64,000 bases of DNA from Methanofollis sp. UBA420. Lineage in GTDB: Archaea; Halobacteriota; Methanomicrobia; Methanomicrobiales; Methanofollaceae. This document shows, piece by piece, positions 16,332 to 25,388 of the stretch; within the stretch, counting starts at the first letter, position 1, and each line of letters starts with the position of its first letter. The notes beneath the pieces are model-generated. The model ran no database searches. It saw nothing but the letters and a program-made list of their open reading frames with translations, and was not told the origin of the DNA. Where the stretch lies: NCBI RefSeq assembly GCF_002498315.1, contig NZ_DAGX01000002.1, positions 277,885 through 341,884 of the forward strand, in the 5' to 3' direction. Position numbers and translations under genes: made by a program.

Positions 16332-16563
16332 CTGTTTTCCACTCTCATTTTTGATCTGCCCAAGTTGATCCCGGGGACGCCTTGATGGGCAGTGTGGGGA
16401 AGGCAGGGATTGGCGCCGGTGCCGGGGGGCTGCCTCGAAAAACAGACGGACAACCTTTCTGGAGCCCGGATGCCATTTTAGGGCGTGCCCAGATAAACCC
16501 GGGCACAGAGAGACAGATGCCAGAATACAATGATTTTTAGTGTGGACGGGCAAACTGCTCTGT
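16332..16563. other. Intergenic region with fragments of the dispersed repeat
   Basis: GTGTGGGGAAGGCAGGGAT (from 16389) resembles the tail of the repeat family, and GTGCCGGGGGGCTGCC (from 16419) resembles its head, so this may be a decayed copy or junction. GTGCCC ... GGGCAC (about 16485-16507) is an additional hairpin just before the next gene. Confidence 0.4.
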
Positions 16564-17082
16564 ATGATGAACGAACTTATGCAGGACGAGCATTTCAGGG
16601 CCCTGCTGAAGTACTATGAGAAGTCCCTCATCCTGGAGGAACCGAGCGACTTCCACCCGACCCTGTCCTTCTATCTCATGGACGCCCTCGCGCACATCGA
16701 GTACACGCTGAGCACCTATGTCTTCAACTACCAGTCACCGAAGAACATGATGCACCGCGAGTACCTCCGCTGGCGGCTTGACGAGGAGAAGAAGGACGAG
16801 CGCGCCCTCTTCCCGGGATTTATCATGTGGCTGAAGGAAAACCAGCCCGAGAAGTTCGCAAAGCTCCCGATGGTCTGGAAGGGCGTGTACGACAGGGGAA
16901 ACCCGGCCGCCTACCAGAGTTTCAGGATCGTCCTTGACCCGGAGAGCAAAAAGCCGGTGCCCGCGGCGTTCTTCTCCGACGCCATCGATGAGTTCTTCTC
17001 CAGACCGTTCTTCAACAGCATCTACAACGGCGGTTCACTGGCGACCCTCTTTGAGGAGTACAAAAAAAGCGTGAGCGCCTGA
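16564..17082 (+). CDS. Conserved hypothetical protein
   Basis: A 172-residue soluble protein (from MMNELMQDEHF) rich in aromatic and charged residues, predicted mostly helical, with no signal peptide or known motif. It carries EYTLSTYVFNYQSP and AALFPGF/WLKENQPEKF-type segments I cannot assign. No Shine-Dalgarno site is visible, and ATACAATGATTTTT about 30 bp upstream could be the promoter of a nearly leaderless transcript. It ends 4 bp before the peptidase gene. Confidence 0.7.
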   Translation: MMNELMQDEHFRALLKYYEKSLILEEPSDFHPTLSFYLMDALAHIEYTLSTYVFNYQSPKNMMHREYLRWRLDEEKKDERALFPGFIMWLKENQPEKFAKLPMVWKGVYDRGNPAAYQSFRIVLDPESKKPVPAAFFSDAIDEFFSRPFFNSIYNGGSLATLFEEYKKSVSA

Positions 17083-17086
17083 GACC

Positions 17087-18253
17087 ATGGACGTTTCCGC
17101 TCTCTGCAGGGACCTTGTCAGGATCAGGAGCGAGAACCCTCCCGGCGATACCCGCGACGTCGCCGACTACATCCATACCTTTCTGCTGGAGAGCGGGATC
17201 GAGAGTGTCGTCGTCTCCCGGGACGGGCAGCGCTGCAATCTGATCGCACCCGGCCGGAACCCGGGCCTCCTCCTTGTCGGCCACCTCGACGTTGTCCCGG
17301 CCATCCCGACAGGGTGGAGCCACCCCCCCTTCGAGGGCGTCGAGGAGGAGGGGTATATCTGGGGGAGGGGATCGAGCGACATGAAAGGGGGGTGCGCGGC
17401 CCTCCTCACCGCCCTACGGCGTGTCGCCGGCGAAGGGGACGCACCCTCCTGTCAGGTGGTCTTTGTCTGCGACGAGGAAACCGGGGGGTGCCATGGCATG
17501 GAATATCTCCTTGCAAAGGACGTGCTTCGGCCCTGCGACACACTCATCGCCGAACCGACGCCCCGCCTCTCCCCCTGCATCGGGCAGAAGGGACTGGCGC
17601 GGCTCTCCCTCTCTTTTTCCGGCGAACCCGGACACAGTTCCCTGTACCCGGAGATCGGGCGGAGCGCGATCATGGAGGCGCACGCGCTCATCTCTTTTCT
17701 CCAGAAGATCCATGAACAGGAGTACCCGGTGAGCGGCGAGATGGAGGAGATCATCGCCCGGTCGTCAGGGGTGCTCGAAGGGATCTTCGGGACACAGGGA
17801 CTCGACCGTGTCCTGCGCCGCGTGATGTTCAACCCGGGTGTCATCTCCGGCGGGGAGAAGGCAAACATCGTTGCCGAACGCTGCGACCTCGACCTCGACC
17901 TGCGCATCCCGTGGGGGTGCACGACCGGGGAGATCGTCTCAGAGATCGCTTCGCATGCGCCCTCAGCGAGGATGAAGGTGACCTCGACCTCCGAACCCTC
18001 CTTTACGCCGCCGTCGGCCATGATTGCCACGCGCATCTCTTCGGAGATCGGGCGCGTGTATGGGAAAGAGGCGGTTCCCATCTTCCAGTGGGCGGCGAGC
18101 GATGCCAGGCACCTGAGAAAGGCCGGGTTCCCGACAGTGGAATACGGCCCGGGAGAGATAAAAACGATACATGGCATCGACGAGCGGGTTTCTATTCCTT
18201 CACTCAGGTGCGCAGAAGAGATCTACAGAGGCCTCATTCTCTCGTATTGTTGA
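17087..18253 (+). CDS. M20 family metallopeptidase (ArgE/DapE/ACY1 type)
   Basis: A 388-residue zinc amidohydrolase. Motifs are GHLDVVP (about residues 65-71), the bridging aspartate in SSDMKGG (about 97-103) and the catalytic pair in CDEETGG (about 129-135). A dimerisation lid domain lies at about 180-290. Members deacylate N-acyl amino acids or cleave dipeptides. Although DAP genes lie 6 kb away, methanogens generally use the DapL aminotransferase, so a DapE assignment is not justified. Confidence 0.88.
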   Translation: MDVSALCRDLVRIRSENPPGDTRDVADYIHTFLLESGIESVVVSRDGQRCNLIAPGRNPGLLLVGHLDVVPAIPTGWSHPPFEGVEEEGYIWGRGSSDMKGGCAALLTALRRVAGEGDAPSCQVVFVCDEETGGCHGMEYLLAKDVLRPCDTLIAEPTPRLSPCIGQKGLARLSLSFSGEPGHSSLYPEIGRSAIMEAHALISFLQKIHEQEYPVSGEMEEIIARSSGVLEGIFGTQGLDRVLRRVMFNPGVISGGEKANIVAERCDLDLDLRIPWGCTTGEIVSEIASHAPSARMKVTSTSEPSFTPPSAMIATRISSEIGRVYGKEAVPIFQWAASDARHLRKAGFPTVEYGPGEIKTIHGIDERVSIPSLRCAEEIYRGLILSYC

Positions 18254-18380
18254 TTTCATCCAGGTTGAGAAGAGGAGAACATCTATATAGCACAAATTTT
18301 GATGCCCGTTCTCGTAGATATAGGGTCGTCCCGGGCAACCTTATAAACCCATATATACCGGGAGCAAGTACTCGTATTTG

Positions 18381-19037
18381 ATGAAGTCCCTCCACATGCT
18401 GCTCGCCTTTCTTGTCTGTGCCGCCCTTCTGGTGGCGGGATGTACCACCGCGGCCGAAGGTGGGTCACAGGAAAAACCATTCTGGGCCAAGGATACGCCC
18501 GCCCCCACGCCGACCACACCAACCCCGACTGTGGACAGCGAATATGTCAGTCCTGCGACGCCATATCCCGCGACGACCAACCGCCCGAGTCCGCCGGCAC
18601 AGCAGAACCCCACTGTCACGCCAGCAGCGCCCTCATATCTGGAAGTGATCCACGAGAAGGTTGTGCTGGACTATGGTCATCCTGCGGCTGCATGGGTAAT
18701 CAATGTGACACAGGCACCCCTTATTGTGGACTTCTCCGTTCAGCCGAAGATGACCACCCGGACGGTCGTCTATGAGAGCAGTTATGGAAGCCATAAGGAA
18801 GAGAAAAAGACGGTGACCACCATCAGCGACAGAAGTCGGCTTGAGGTGACCGTGCGCGACGGGGACGGGAATATTGTGGCACAGGACGGTTTTGCCGGCC
18901 TGTACTCCGTGGACGAATCAAAGAAAATCCTTGTCATGAGCCCGGGAAAATACCATCTGGACATCCGGGGCACAGATGTCACCGTCGATCTCTCCGCGAT
19001 GATCGGGCAGACTGGGCAGACAACAGGGGAGGTCTGA
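18381..19037 (+). CDS. Lipoprotein with Thr/Pro-rich linker
   Basis: A 218-residue predicted lipoprotein: the signal helix ends in the lipobox LVAGC with Cys21. Residues 36-85 are a Thr/Pro/Ser-rich, probably glycosylated spacer (TPAPTPTTPTPT), and about 88-210 form a beta-rich surface domain with no cysteines. TTATAAAC at 18341-18348 is a good TATA box. The family is unknown to me; proteins of this build are common in Methanomicrobiales envelopes. Confidence 0.75.
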   Translation: MKSLHMLLAFLVCAALLVAGCTTAAEGGSQEKPFWAKDTPAPTPTTPTPTVDSEYVSPATPYPATTNRPSPPAQQNPTVTPAAPSYLEVIHEKVVLDYGHPAAAWVINVTQAPLIVDFSVQPKMTTRTVVYESSYGSHKEEKKTVTTISDRSRLEVTVRDGDGNIVAQDGFAGLYSVDESKKILVMSPGKYHLDIRGTDVTVDLSAMIGQTGQTTGEV

Positions 19038-19108
19038 CCTCTCCCCGGTCTGCTGAAGGGGAATGAATATATGGGAGAACCACCAATTTTATAGAGCACA
19101 TCTGCAGT

Positions 19109-19180
19109 GTCCCGGTAGGGTAGTGGACATCCTAGAAGCCTGCGGAGCTTTTGACCCGGGTTCAAATCCCGGCCGGGGCG
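19109..19180 (+). tRNA. tRNA-Arg (anticodon GCG)
   Basis: 72 nt with all four arms. Acceptor GTCCCGG/CCGGGGC contains one U-G pair. The D arm is GGG...TCC with G10-U25 closing. The anticodon stem GAAGC/GCTTT holds loop CTGCGGA (anticodon 34-36 GCG, reading CGC). The T arm is CCGGG-TTCAAAT-CCCGG. Discriminator G73; no CCA is encoded and there is no intron. A20 in the D loop agrees with arginine identity. A TATA box TTTATAGA lies at 19088-19095 and a T5 terminator follows. Confidence 0.88.
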
Positions 19181-19527
19181 TTTTTCCCTTTTTCTGGTTC
19201 TTTTGTTGCTGCTCTCCACGGTTTTCCAGAGACAGCACCATAACGAAAAACCTGGCTTGTTGCCATCGGTTTGGGTCTTATAACTTTCATGTTCATCCAA
19301 CAGCAGGAGCGCAGATCTTTTCCATGATCTCTGGACAGGTTAGAGGGATCGATTCTCCAGAATCGCACAATCCCCCTGCAATATAAAATAAGATCTCCAA
19401 ATATCTGCCAGGATAATACAGCTGGTATATATTGTACTCCCTCAAAATAAGAGGAGCGGCGCGGGCAGATTTTCAGGCCTAGAATATGCTGAAATCCGCC
19501 AGAGACGCCCTTGAATGCCGTGAGACT
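19181..19527. other. Intergenic region between tRNA-Arg and the sensor gene
   Basis: No gene is seen. It contains T-rich tRNA termination sequence, a perfect inverted repeat CGATTCT-CC-AGAATCG (19350-19365) flanked by GGGAT/ATCCC, and a TATA-like GGTATATATTG at 19425-19435 that probably serves the sensor gene. Confidence 0.45.
19350..19365. repeat. Inverted repeat / hairpin
   Basis: 7+2+7 perfect inverted repeat CGATTCT-CC-AGAATCG; outer GGGAT (19346-19350 area) and ATCCC extend it with a bulge. A similar but imperfect string (GATTCTCCAGAGTCG) occurs near 34651. Role unknown. Confidence 0.45.
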
Positions 19528-21237
19528 ATGAAGCTCCTCACATATACCATCCTTGTTATCGTGTGCGTGACCCTTGCCCTGATCACCGGCATCTTCGTAA
19601 CCGCTCATCTGGTGCTCGACCCGCACATCGAAAAAATCGAGATCTCGGCGATGACCGATGACTGTGACCTCGTCACGGACATTCTCCAGACCGAACTGGA
19701 CGGCATCGCCATGCTCTGCCGGGACTATGCAACATGGGACGATGCCTGCTCTTTTGTGCAGGACGGGCACCCTGCGGGCCATGCCTCCGACGTTGCCCTC
19801 GAAATCTTCGGGACGGCACGTCTGGATACGATCCTGCTCTATGACGCCGGGGGGACTCTCGTCTATGGGACAGACATTGAACGTTCAAACATGAACCTCA
19901 CGTCCCCCTCTTCTGCTCTCCTTACCTACCTCGACGACCATGACATCTATGCACAGATCTGTTCTTCCCGACGCGAGGTCACGGGTATCATCCCCCTTCC
20001 CGAAGGACCGATGATGGTTTCCGCTGCTCCGGTGCTCAGGAGTACGGGACAGGGCCCCTCACAGGGGATGCTCCTCTTTGGGCGGTATCTCCGGGGAGAC
20101 GAAGTTGTACGAGTCCAGGACATCACCAGCCTCCCAGTCTCGTTCTACTCCCCGGATGACCCTGCGGCATATGCCGGCATCGTTGGAAGCGGCCGTACGG
20201 ACGGGGTAGAGTCCCCGGTCATCGCACCCTCTCCTGACAGGAAGACAGTCTCCGGGGTCACTGCCCTCGACGACATCGAAGGCAGGCCCGCAGTCCTCGC
20301 CCGTATCGATCAGCCACGAAGCCTGTATTTCCAGAGCATTGAACCATTTTTCCAGTTCATCCTTGTCATCGTTGCGACCTGTGTATCTGCCGGCATCCTT
20401 ATCCTCATCCTCCTCCACCGGACCCTTTTTCGCCATTTCGAAGAGGTGAGCCGTACAGTCGCGGCGATCCGGCATGACCGGGACTATTCCCGCCGCCTCC
20501 CCCGGGGCCTGACAGACGAGATGAACATGCTCTGTGGAGCGATCAACGACCTCCTCTCTTTTCTGGAGGGGCACATTGCCGAAAGGAACCGGTACGAAGA
20601 GTGCCTCAGGGACTCCCGGGAGAAGTACCGCCAGTTGTTCCATTCGGCCAACGACGTCATCTTCGTCATGCAGGACGGACACATATCTGACTGCAACAAA
20701 AAAGCCCGGGAAATGCTGGGTTACAACCCTGAAGACGTGAAAGAACTTTCTATCCTTGATGTCTCACCGGATTGCCAGCCCGACGGCAGGTGGTCGGCCG
20801 AAGCCCTGAAGGAGTATTATGCCATGGCCGAAAGAGGTGCAGTCCTCTGCTTCGAGTGGCGGCACCTGAGAAAGGACGGGACATTTCTGGACACGGAGGT
20901 CGCTCTCAACCGCTTTGACCTGAAATCAGGGCCCTATCTCCTTGCCATTGCAAGGGATATCACCGAGAAAAAACAGACAGATCGGCTCAAATCAGAGGCA
21001 TTCGTCCGGATAGAGCAGAACCTCCAGCAGTTCGCCACTCTCAACGACGAGATCAGAAACCCCCTCCAGGTCATCCAGGCTGTTGCCGAGATGCACTCTT
21101 CCGACGACACGGCGATTGTACTGGAGCAGGTCGGGCGCATCGACAGGCTTGTGGACGACCTGGACCGGGGCTATATCGCGTCGGAGAAAGTGCGTGAATT
21201 CCTCAGAAAACACTACCAGTTCGGAAAAAAGGAATGA
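19528..21237 (+). CDS. Membrane sensor protein: CHASE-like, HAMP, PAS and degenerate histidine-kinase core
   Basis: 569 residues from ATG 19528 (MKLLTYTILVIV), which places the first membrane helix at the N terminus; an in-frame ATG at 19486 is the alternative. Order: TM1 (5-27), extracellular domain of CHASE4 type (about 30-270), TM2 (about 277-300), HAMP (300-350), PAS (about 372-490, ending LAIARDITEKK) and a dimerisation-like helix carrying LNDEIRNPLQVI. That motif corresponds to the H-box of histidine kinases, but the phospho-accepting His is Asp, and the protein ends about 65 residues later with no ATPase domain. It therefore senses a ligand but cannot autophosphorylate by the normal route. 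Confidence 0.82.
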   Translation: MKLLTYTILVIVCVTLALITGIFVTAHLVLDPHIEKIEISAMTDDCDLVTDILQTELDGIAMLCRDYATWDDACSFVQDGHPAGHASDVALEIFGTARLDTILLYDAGGTLVYGTDIERSNMNLTSPSSALLTYLDDHDIYAQICSSRREVTGIIPLPEGPMMVSAAPVLRSTGQGPSQGMLLFGRYLRGDEVVRVQDITSLPVSFYSPDDPAAYAGIVGSGRTDGVESPVIAPSPDRKTVSGVTALDDIEGRPAVLARIDQPRSLYFQSIEPFFQFILVIVATCVSAGILILILLHRTLFRHFEEVSRTVAAIRHDRDYSRRLPRGLTDEMNMLCGAINDLLSFLEGHIAERNRYEECLRDSREKYRQLFHSANDVIFVMQDGHISDCNKKAREMLGYNPEDVKELSILDVSPDCQPDGRWSAEALKEYYAMAERGAVLCFEWRHLRKDGTFLDTEVALNRFDLKSGPYLLAIARDITEKKQTDRLKSEAFVRIEQNLQQFATLNDEIRNPLQVIQAVAEMHSSDDTAIVLEQVGRIDRLVDDLDRGYIASEKVREFLRKHYQFGKKE

Positions 21238-21269
21238 GGGACTCTGAAGATATCCTGTTCTTGCATGCT

Positions 21270-21547
21270 GGTTCCGGGGGGCTGCCGTTCGAAAACCTAC
21301 GGTCACCGGCAAATCAAAGATCTGTCAGAACAGGAAAATCTTCGATTTTCCCGTATCTCTCAAGATCGCTTTGCTCACACTCCCCACCCCCTACCATCAG
21401 GATAGAGACGGGATGGCAATCCCTCTCAAATTTTCTGCCCTGTCTTCCCGGGATCAATCCTGAGTTGTGGGGTCCGGGGGCAACGAGAAGACAAAGTCTT
21501 CGAGGTCAGTCCCCCGGTGGAGAGTGAGGGGAAGGCGGTGGATCCGC
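21270..21547 (-). repeat. Dispersed hairpin repeat, copy at 21.3 kb
   Basis: Full-length copy of the family, read on the minus strand from GCGGATCCACCGCCTTCCCC to the CCCCCCGGAACC end. Hairpin 1 is CCGGGGG (21474-21480) with CCCCCGG (21511-21517); its loop is enlarged by a nested hairpin GAAGAC-AAA-GTCTTC (21487-21501). Hairpin 2 is GGAAAATC-TTC-GATTTTCC (21333-21351). It lies between the convergent sensor and ppaC genes. Confidence 0.75.
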
Positions 21548-21623
21548 GCTTACCCTCCGAGATCGGGGGGATAGGGGTACATGATCCGAGCAGGGGGGTT
21601 CTACAAAGCCGACTGAGGCCCCG

Positions 21624-23240
21624 TCAGAGGTCCCGGAGCATATTCCCGAACTGCGGGAGGAAGTCCTTCTTCCGTGACATCACGCCCGGAAGCCGCCTGG
21701 GCTGCTCCGTAATTCCCAGTTTTGCCAGGTGGCCCTCCTCTGCCGCGGCAAAGAGGTCGCTGCCGTTTTCGAAGACATTGGTGAAGAGGGCGAGGAAAAA
21801 GTCGCTCCCTGTTTCTTGGCGGAGGGCGTTGACCTTCTCCTTGATCTCGTCAGCATGCACGGTGCTGAACTCGAAGGAGGGGACGGTCACCTGCGCGATG
21901 ACCACCTTCTTCTCAAAGAGGTTGTAGTGCTTGGTATCCCTGAGGAGGAGGTCGTGGAGGGGGACGTTTTCCAGTTCTATCCCCCGCTGGACAAGTTCCA
22001 TGCCATAGGCCGCCGGGTCCACGCCCGCGATGCCGGCCAGGTAGTCCACGACTTTTTCGTCCTCAGGGGTCGTCGTCGACATCTTCAGGGCGAGGGTGTC
22101 GGAGAGGACGCCCGAGAGCAGCAGGCCTGCCGTCTGCTCTGTCGGTTCGACCCCCTTTTCGATGAACATCCTGGTGATAATCGTCGAGGTCGACCCCACG
22201 GGATCATTCAGGAATTTGATGGGTTTCAGGGTGGTGATTGCCCCGAGGCGATGGTGGTCGATGATCTCCAGCACGTCGGCCTTCTCGATGCCGTCCACCG
22301 CCTGCGAGAACTCGTTATGGTCGACAAGGATCACCGACTTGCGGATGTCGTCGACGAAGGTGTTGCGCGAGATCATGCCAAGCAGGCGGTTGTCGTTTTC
22401 GACCACGCAGGCCGTCCTGTACTTGGAGTTCGAGACGACGTCCTTCACATATTCGAGGGGGTCGGCCATGCTCACCCGCGGCACGTCGGTCGCCATCACC
22501 ATACCTGCCGGCAGGGAGAGATTAATCATCTTGCCGACACCGAAGGCATCGAGGGCGGTCGAGAGGACGGCGACGTTCCGCGTCTTTGCGGCATTGATGA
22601 CGCGCTCGCCGACCGGCGAATTGTCGGCGAGGATGAGAGCGGCGATCCCGGCCGAGATCAGGGCGAGCTGGGCCGGTTCGTTGTCCCCGACTATGGCGAC
22701 GTCACAGGGCGAGAGCCGCGAGAGGGAGACATGGAGGGCGTCTATCGCCATGTACACCCTCCCTTCCAGGAGGTCCGGGCCGGGCACGAGGATCTGGGCG
22801 CTCAGGATCTTTGCTAGGGTCTGGAGTTTGATCGGCGTGATGGCAAGTTGTTCGATCTTCGTCCGGGTCACATAGGCGCGGGCCAGGCCGTGCTCGCTCA
22901 TAAGGCCGAGGAGGATGCCGTTGTCGTCGACGATCGGCATGTTGCGCACGCCGTGTTCGTCCATCATGGCGACGACCTCGATCGTCGGAATGTCGGCATG
23001 GGCGCTGATCGGATAGGTGAAGGGCAGGTCGGAGACATTGGGCTCGACGCTCTCGATCAGGGCCGGCGCTTCGGTGCCGAACTTTTCAAGGACAAAACCC
23101 GTCTCGGGATTGACTTCGCCGCACCGCGCAGGGACATACTTCCCTGCCTCCTCACGGTTCAGGAGTTCGGCATAACCTATGGCGCTGCAGATACTGTCGG
23201 TATCAGGGTGCCTGTGCCCGATCACATAGACCTTGTTCAT
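21624..23240 (-). CDS. ppaC: Manganese-dependent inorganic pyrophosphatase with CBS and DRTGG insert
   Basis: Family II (DHH) pyrophosphatase of 538 residues. N-terminal HRHPDTDS (about 8-15), SDHN-type VDHNE and DHHRLG provide the metal ligands, and the C-terminal DHHA2 half ends near residue 535. Between the DHH parts lie a CBS-domain pair and a DRTGG domain (about 70-300), which in characterised homologues bind adenine nucleotides and regulate activity. Start at ATG 23240 (MNKVYVIGHRH); two nearby upstream ATGs are possible. Confidence 0.93.
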   Translation of the reverse strand: MNKVYVIGHRHPDTDSICSAIGYAELLNREEAGKYVPARCGEVNPETGFVLEKFGTEAPALIESVEPNVSDLPFTYPISAHADIPTIEVVAMMDEHGVRNMPIVDDNGILLGLMSEHGLARAYVTRTKIEQLAITPIKLQTLAKILSAQILVPGPDLLEGRVYMAIDALHVSLSRLSPCDVAIVGDNEPAQLALISAGIAALILADNSPVGERVINAAKTRNVAVLSTALDAFGVGKMINLSLPAGMVMATDVPRVSMADPLEYVKDVVSNSKYRTACVVENDNRLLGMISRNTFVDDIRKSVILVDHNEFSQAVDGIEKADVLEIIDHHRLGAITTLKPIKFLNDPVGSTSTIITRMFIEKGVEPTEQTAGLLLSGVLSDTLALKMSTTTPEDEKVVDYLAGIAGVDPAAYGMELVQRGIELENVPLHDLLLRDTKHYNLFEKKVVIAQVTVPSFEFSTVHADEIKEKVNALRQETGSDFFLALFTNVFENGSDLFAAAEEGHLAKLGITEQPRRLPGVMSRKKDFLPQFGNMLRDL

Positions 23241-23385
23241 GATCATCCCCCGCAAAGAGTGCGGATAGTGTCTTTATCTGTACGTCCCGCCTCTTTATCT
23301 CCTTGCCCCCGACACCCCCGGAGCACAACGCACGCCCGGGCAGAAAAACACAAAAGATAAAGGTGGCTCTGCGGAGTGAACGGTC

Positions 23386-23552
23386 CTGTGGTGCCGCGTC
23401 GGAAGAGGGGAGTGATGGCAACCCCCTCAAGATCTCCCTCTCTCTTTTCCCCGGACCAATCCTGAGCGGGGACGACCGAAGAGAGTCGAGAAAATCTGTG
23501 ACGCTGTCTGGGGGCTTGCCTCCGGGGGAGAGTTTGGGATAGGCGGTGGATT
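23386..23552 (-). repeat. Dispersed hairpin repeat, degenerate copy at 23.4 kb
   Basis: Partial copy on the minus strand. It keeps GGCGGTGGAT, the GTGATGGCAACCCCCTC segment and GGACGACCGAAGAGAGTCGAGAAAATC, the last shared with the extension seen in the 52.4 kb copy. Hairpin 1 is altered and hairpin 2 is decayed. Confidence 0.5.
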
Positions 23553-23576
23553 GGTGTTCTCCACCAGAGGCCTACC

Positions 23577-24149
23577 TCACTTCTTCAGGGCAAGGCCTGC
23601 CGAGAAGGCCTTTGCGATCTCCGGGCCGACGGCATGGTACGCACGGCCCGCGGAGTCGTAGACAAAAGGCATGACCTTTGTGAGGTCAGGCACGCCGTCG
23701 GGCCCGAGCACCGACTCGTCCACCTTGACATCCAGGATCTCGCCGATGAACTGGGTATGGACGCCGACTTCCATGCTCCCGGTGAGCCTGCACTCAAGGA
23801 CGACCGGGAACTCAGCGACATAGGGCGCATCGACGAGGTCGCTCCTGACCGCGGTCAGTCCGGCCGTTGCGATCTTGTCGGCGTGCCTCCCCGACTCGAT
23901 CCCGAAGTAGTCTGCCGCGGCGACATGGCCGGCAGACGGGATGCAGACGGTAAACGCCTTCTGCTGCTGGATGTTCTCGTAGGTCTTCCGCACTTTCTGG
24001 ATCGAGACAGCCACTGACGGGGGGTTGGACGAGCAGATCCCTCCCCATGCCGCGGTCATGGCGTCGGGGTTGCCGTCGGCATCATAGGTGCAGACGATCA
24101 TTACAGGATGAGGATAAAGAAGCGGCCGCGCGCCGCAGGATCTCTTCAT
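23577..24149 (-). CDS. Flavin reductase family protein (FMN-binding split barrel)
   Basis: A 190-residue member of the flavin reductase/flavoredoxin family. PLLYPHPVMIVCTYDADGNPDAM and ISIQK-type strands (VSIQKVRKTYENI) form the FMN site, and AADYFGIESGRHADK is a family-typical helix. It likely transfers electrons between NAD(P)H or ferredoxin and FMN; the partner is unknown. The start at ATG 24149 (MKRSCGARPLLYP) fits the family; the 17-residue extension upstream does not. Confidence 0.85.
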   Translation of the reverse strand: MKRSCGARPLLYPHPVMIVCTYDADGNPDAMTAAWGGICSSNPPSVAVSIQKVRKTYENIQQQKAFTVCIPSAGHVAAADYFGIESGRHADKIATAGLTAVRSDLVDAPYVAEFPVVLECRLTGSMEVGVHTQFIGEILDVKVDESVLGPDGVPDLTKVMPFVYDSAGRAYHAVGPEIAKAFSAGLALKK

Positions 24150-24359
24150 GCCCACAGAATAGACGCCGTACCTGAAGTCTGTTGCGCCTGGACCCTGCAA
24201 CCCCCGGCATCGTCAGGGCGGCCTGTTCCCCGAGCAAGACTGGATACTCTCGATTTGGGCGTGAACTGCCCGAGAAACGACTTTTTGCCCCGGGAACCCG
24301 ACGGCGGGAAGATTCTTATTATCTCGCACCCTATTATTCAGGTCATCTCAGGACCCGGC

Positions 24360-25388
24360 ATGGCAGCAGATAAACAGGAATACACCCCTTCTGACGAGGA
24401 AAACCAGGAATCGATCGAACAGGAGATCGCGGACCTGATTCTCTCCCTCAAAGACCCGAACATTACGGTCAGGTGGGAGGCGATCGGGACTCTGGTCGAT
24501 ATCGGAGCCCGGGCTGTCCCGCAGATCTGTGAGGCCATGAAAGACGAGAATAAATTCGTGCGCTGGGGTGCTGCCGAGGCTCTGGGACGTATTGGTGACG
24601 ACCGAGGAGTCAGGCCCCTGATCACCGCGTTAAAGGACAGGGACAAGGATGTCAGGTGGAAGGCGGCGATCAGTCTCGGCGGCATGCAGGCACAGGAGGC
24701 CGTCTGCCCCCTGATCCAGACCCTACACGACGATGACCCCGACGTCAGGTGGGGCGCCGCCACCGCCCTCGGCGAGATCGGCGATCACCGTGCCGTTGAA
24801 TATCTCCTCGACGCCCTGAAGGACAGGCGGGACAGGGACGGGCGGGACGGCGCCATCTTCGCGCTCGGTGAACTCCATGACCCGCGAGCCGTGGCCCCCC
24901 TCATCGATGCCCTTGAAGACCGCAACTACGAGATCAGATTCGAGGCCGCGAAGGCCCTCGGCAAGATCGGAGACCAGAGAGCAGAAAGGCCGCTGATCAA
25001 CCGTATCAAAGATGAAAACTGGGAGGTGCGCCTTGTCGCCGCCGAAGCGCTGGTCAGGGTCGGCGGGCAGGACACGACCGACGTCCTCCTGCCCCTCCTC
25101 ACCGACGACGCCCCCGACGTCCGCCGGACCGCCATCGAGATCCTCGGCGAGATCGGGGGCTCCGCGGCCGTCGGTCCTCTTGTCGCCGTCCTCAGGCATG
25201 ACGAAAATTGCCGCTACGAAGCCGCGGAGGCCCTCGGAAAGATCGGAGACCCCGGTGCCTTCGAGCCACTTCAGAAGATCTATGAGTTCTGCGACCCCTA
25301 TGTCAGGGTCGCCGTCCTCAACGCGATGTCCGTGATCCTCTTAAAAATGAAAAGTAAAACGAACGCCGGCCAGGTCAACGGACAATAA
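24360..25388 (+). CDS. HEAT-repeat (PBS-lyase-like) protein
   Basis: A 342-residue protein made of about nine repeats of roughly 31 residues (pattern D..VRW.AA.ALG.IGD.RAV.PLI.AL.D), giving an alpha-solenoid scaffold for protein-protein contact. There is no catalytic motif, signal peptide or membrane segment. ATG 24360 follows GATTCTTATTATC, a likely promoter, and the preceding in-frame sequence is antisense to the flavin reductase. Its end overlaps the downstream convergent UspA gene by 14 bp. Confidence 0.85.
   Translation: MAADKQEYTPSDEENQESIEQEIADLILSLKDPNITVRWEAIGTLVDIGARAVPQICEAMKDENKFVRWGAAEALGRIGDDRGVRPLITALKDRDKDVRWKAAISLGGMQAQEAVCPLIQTLHDDDPDVRWGAATALGEIGDHRAVEYLLDALKDRRDRDGRDGAIFALGELHDPRAVAPLIDALEDRNYEIRFEAAKALGKIGDQRAERPLINRIKDENWEVRLVAAEALVRVGGQDTTDVLLPLLTDDAPDVRRTAIEILGEIGGSAAVGPLVAVLRHDENCRYEAAEALGKIGDPGAFEPLQKIYEFCDPYVRVAVLNAMSVILLKMKSKTNAGQVNGQ

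Noticed and set aside
17087..18253. M20 peptidase as DapE (lysine pathway)
   Set aside because: The gene is not in the dap cluster, and methanogens mostly use the DapL aminotransferase; sequence alone cannot separate DapE from ArgE or aminoacylase relatives.
19109..19180. Alternative reading of the tRNA with a four-pair D stem (GGGT/ATCC)
   Set aside because: It would leave two unpaired bases before the anticodon stem; G10-U25 with a U13-U22 mismatch gives the standard 1-nt spacing. The anticodon is GCG in both.
21270..21547. Repeat copies as insertion sequences or CRISPR
   Set aside because: No transposase-like ORF, no target duplications visible, and no regular repeat-spacer periodicity; copies are single, hundreds of bp long and structured.
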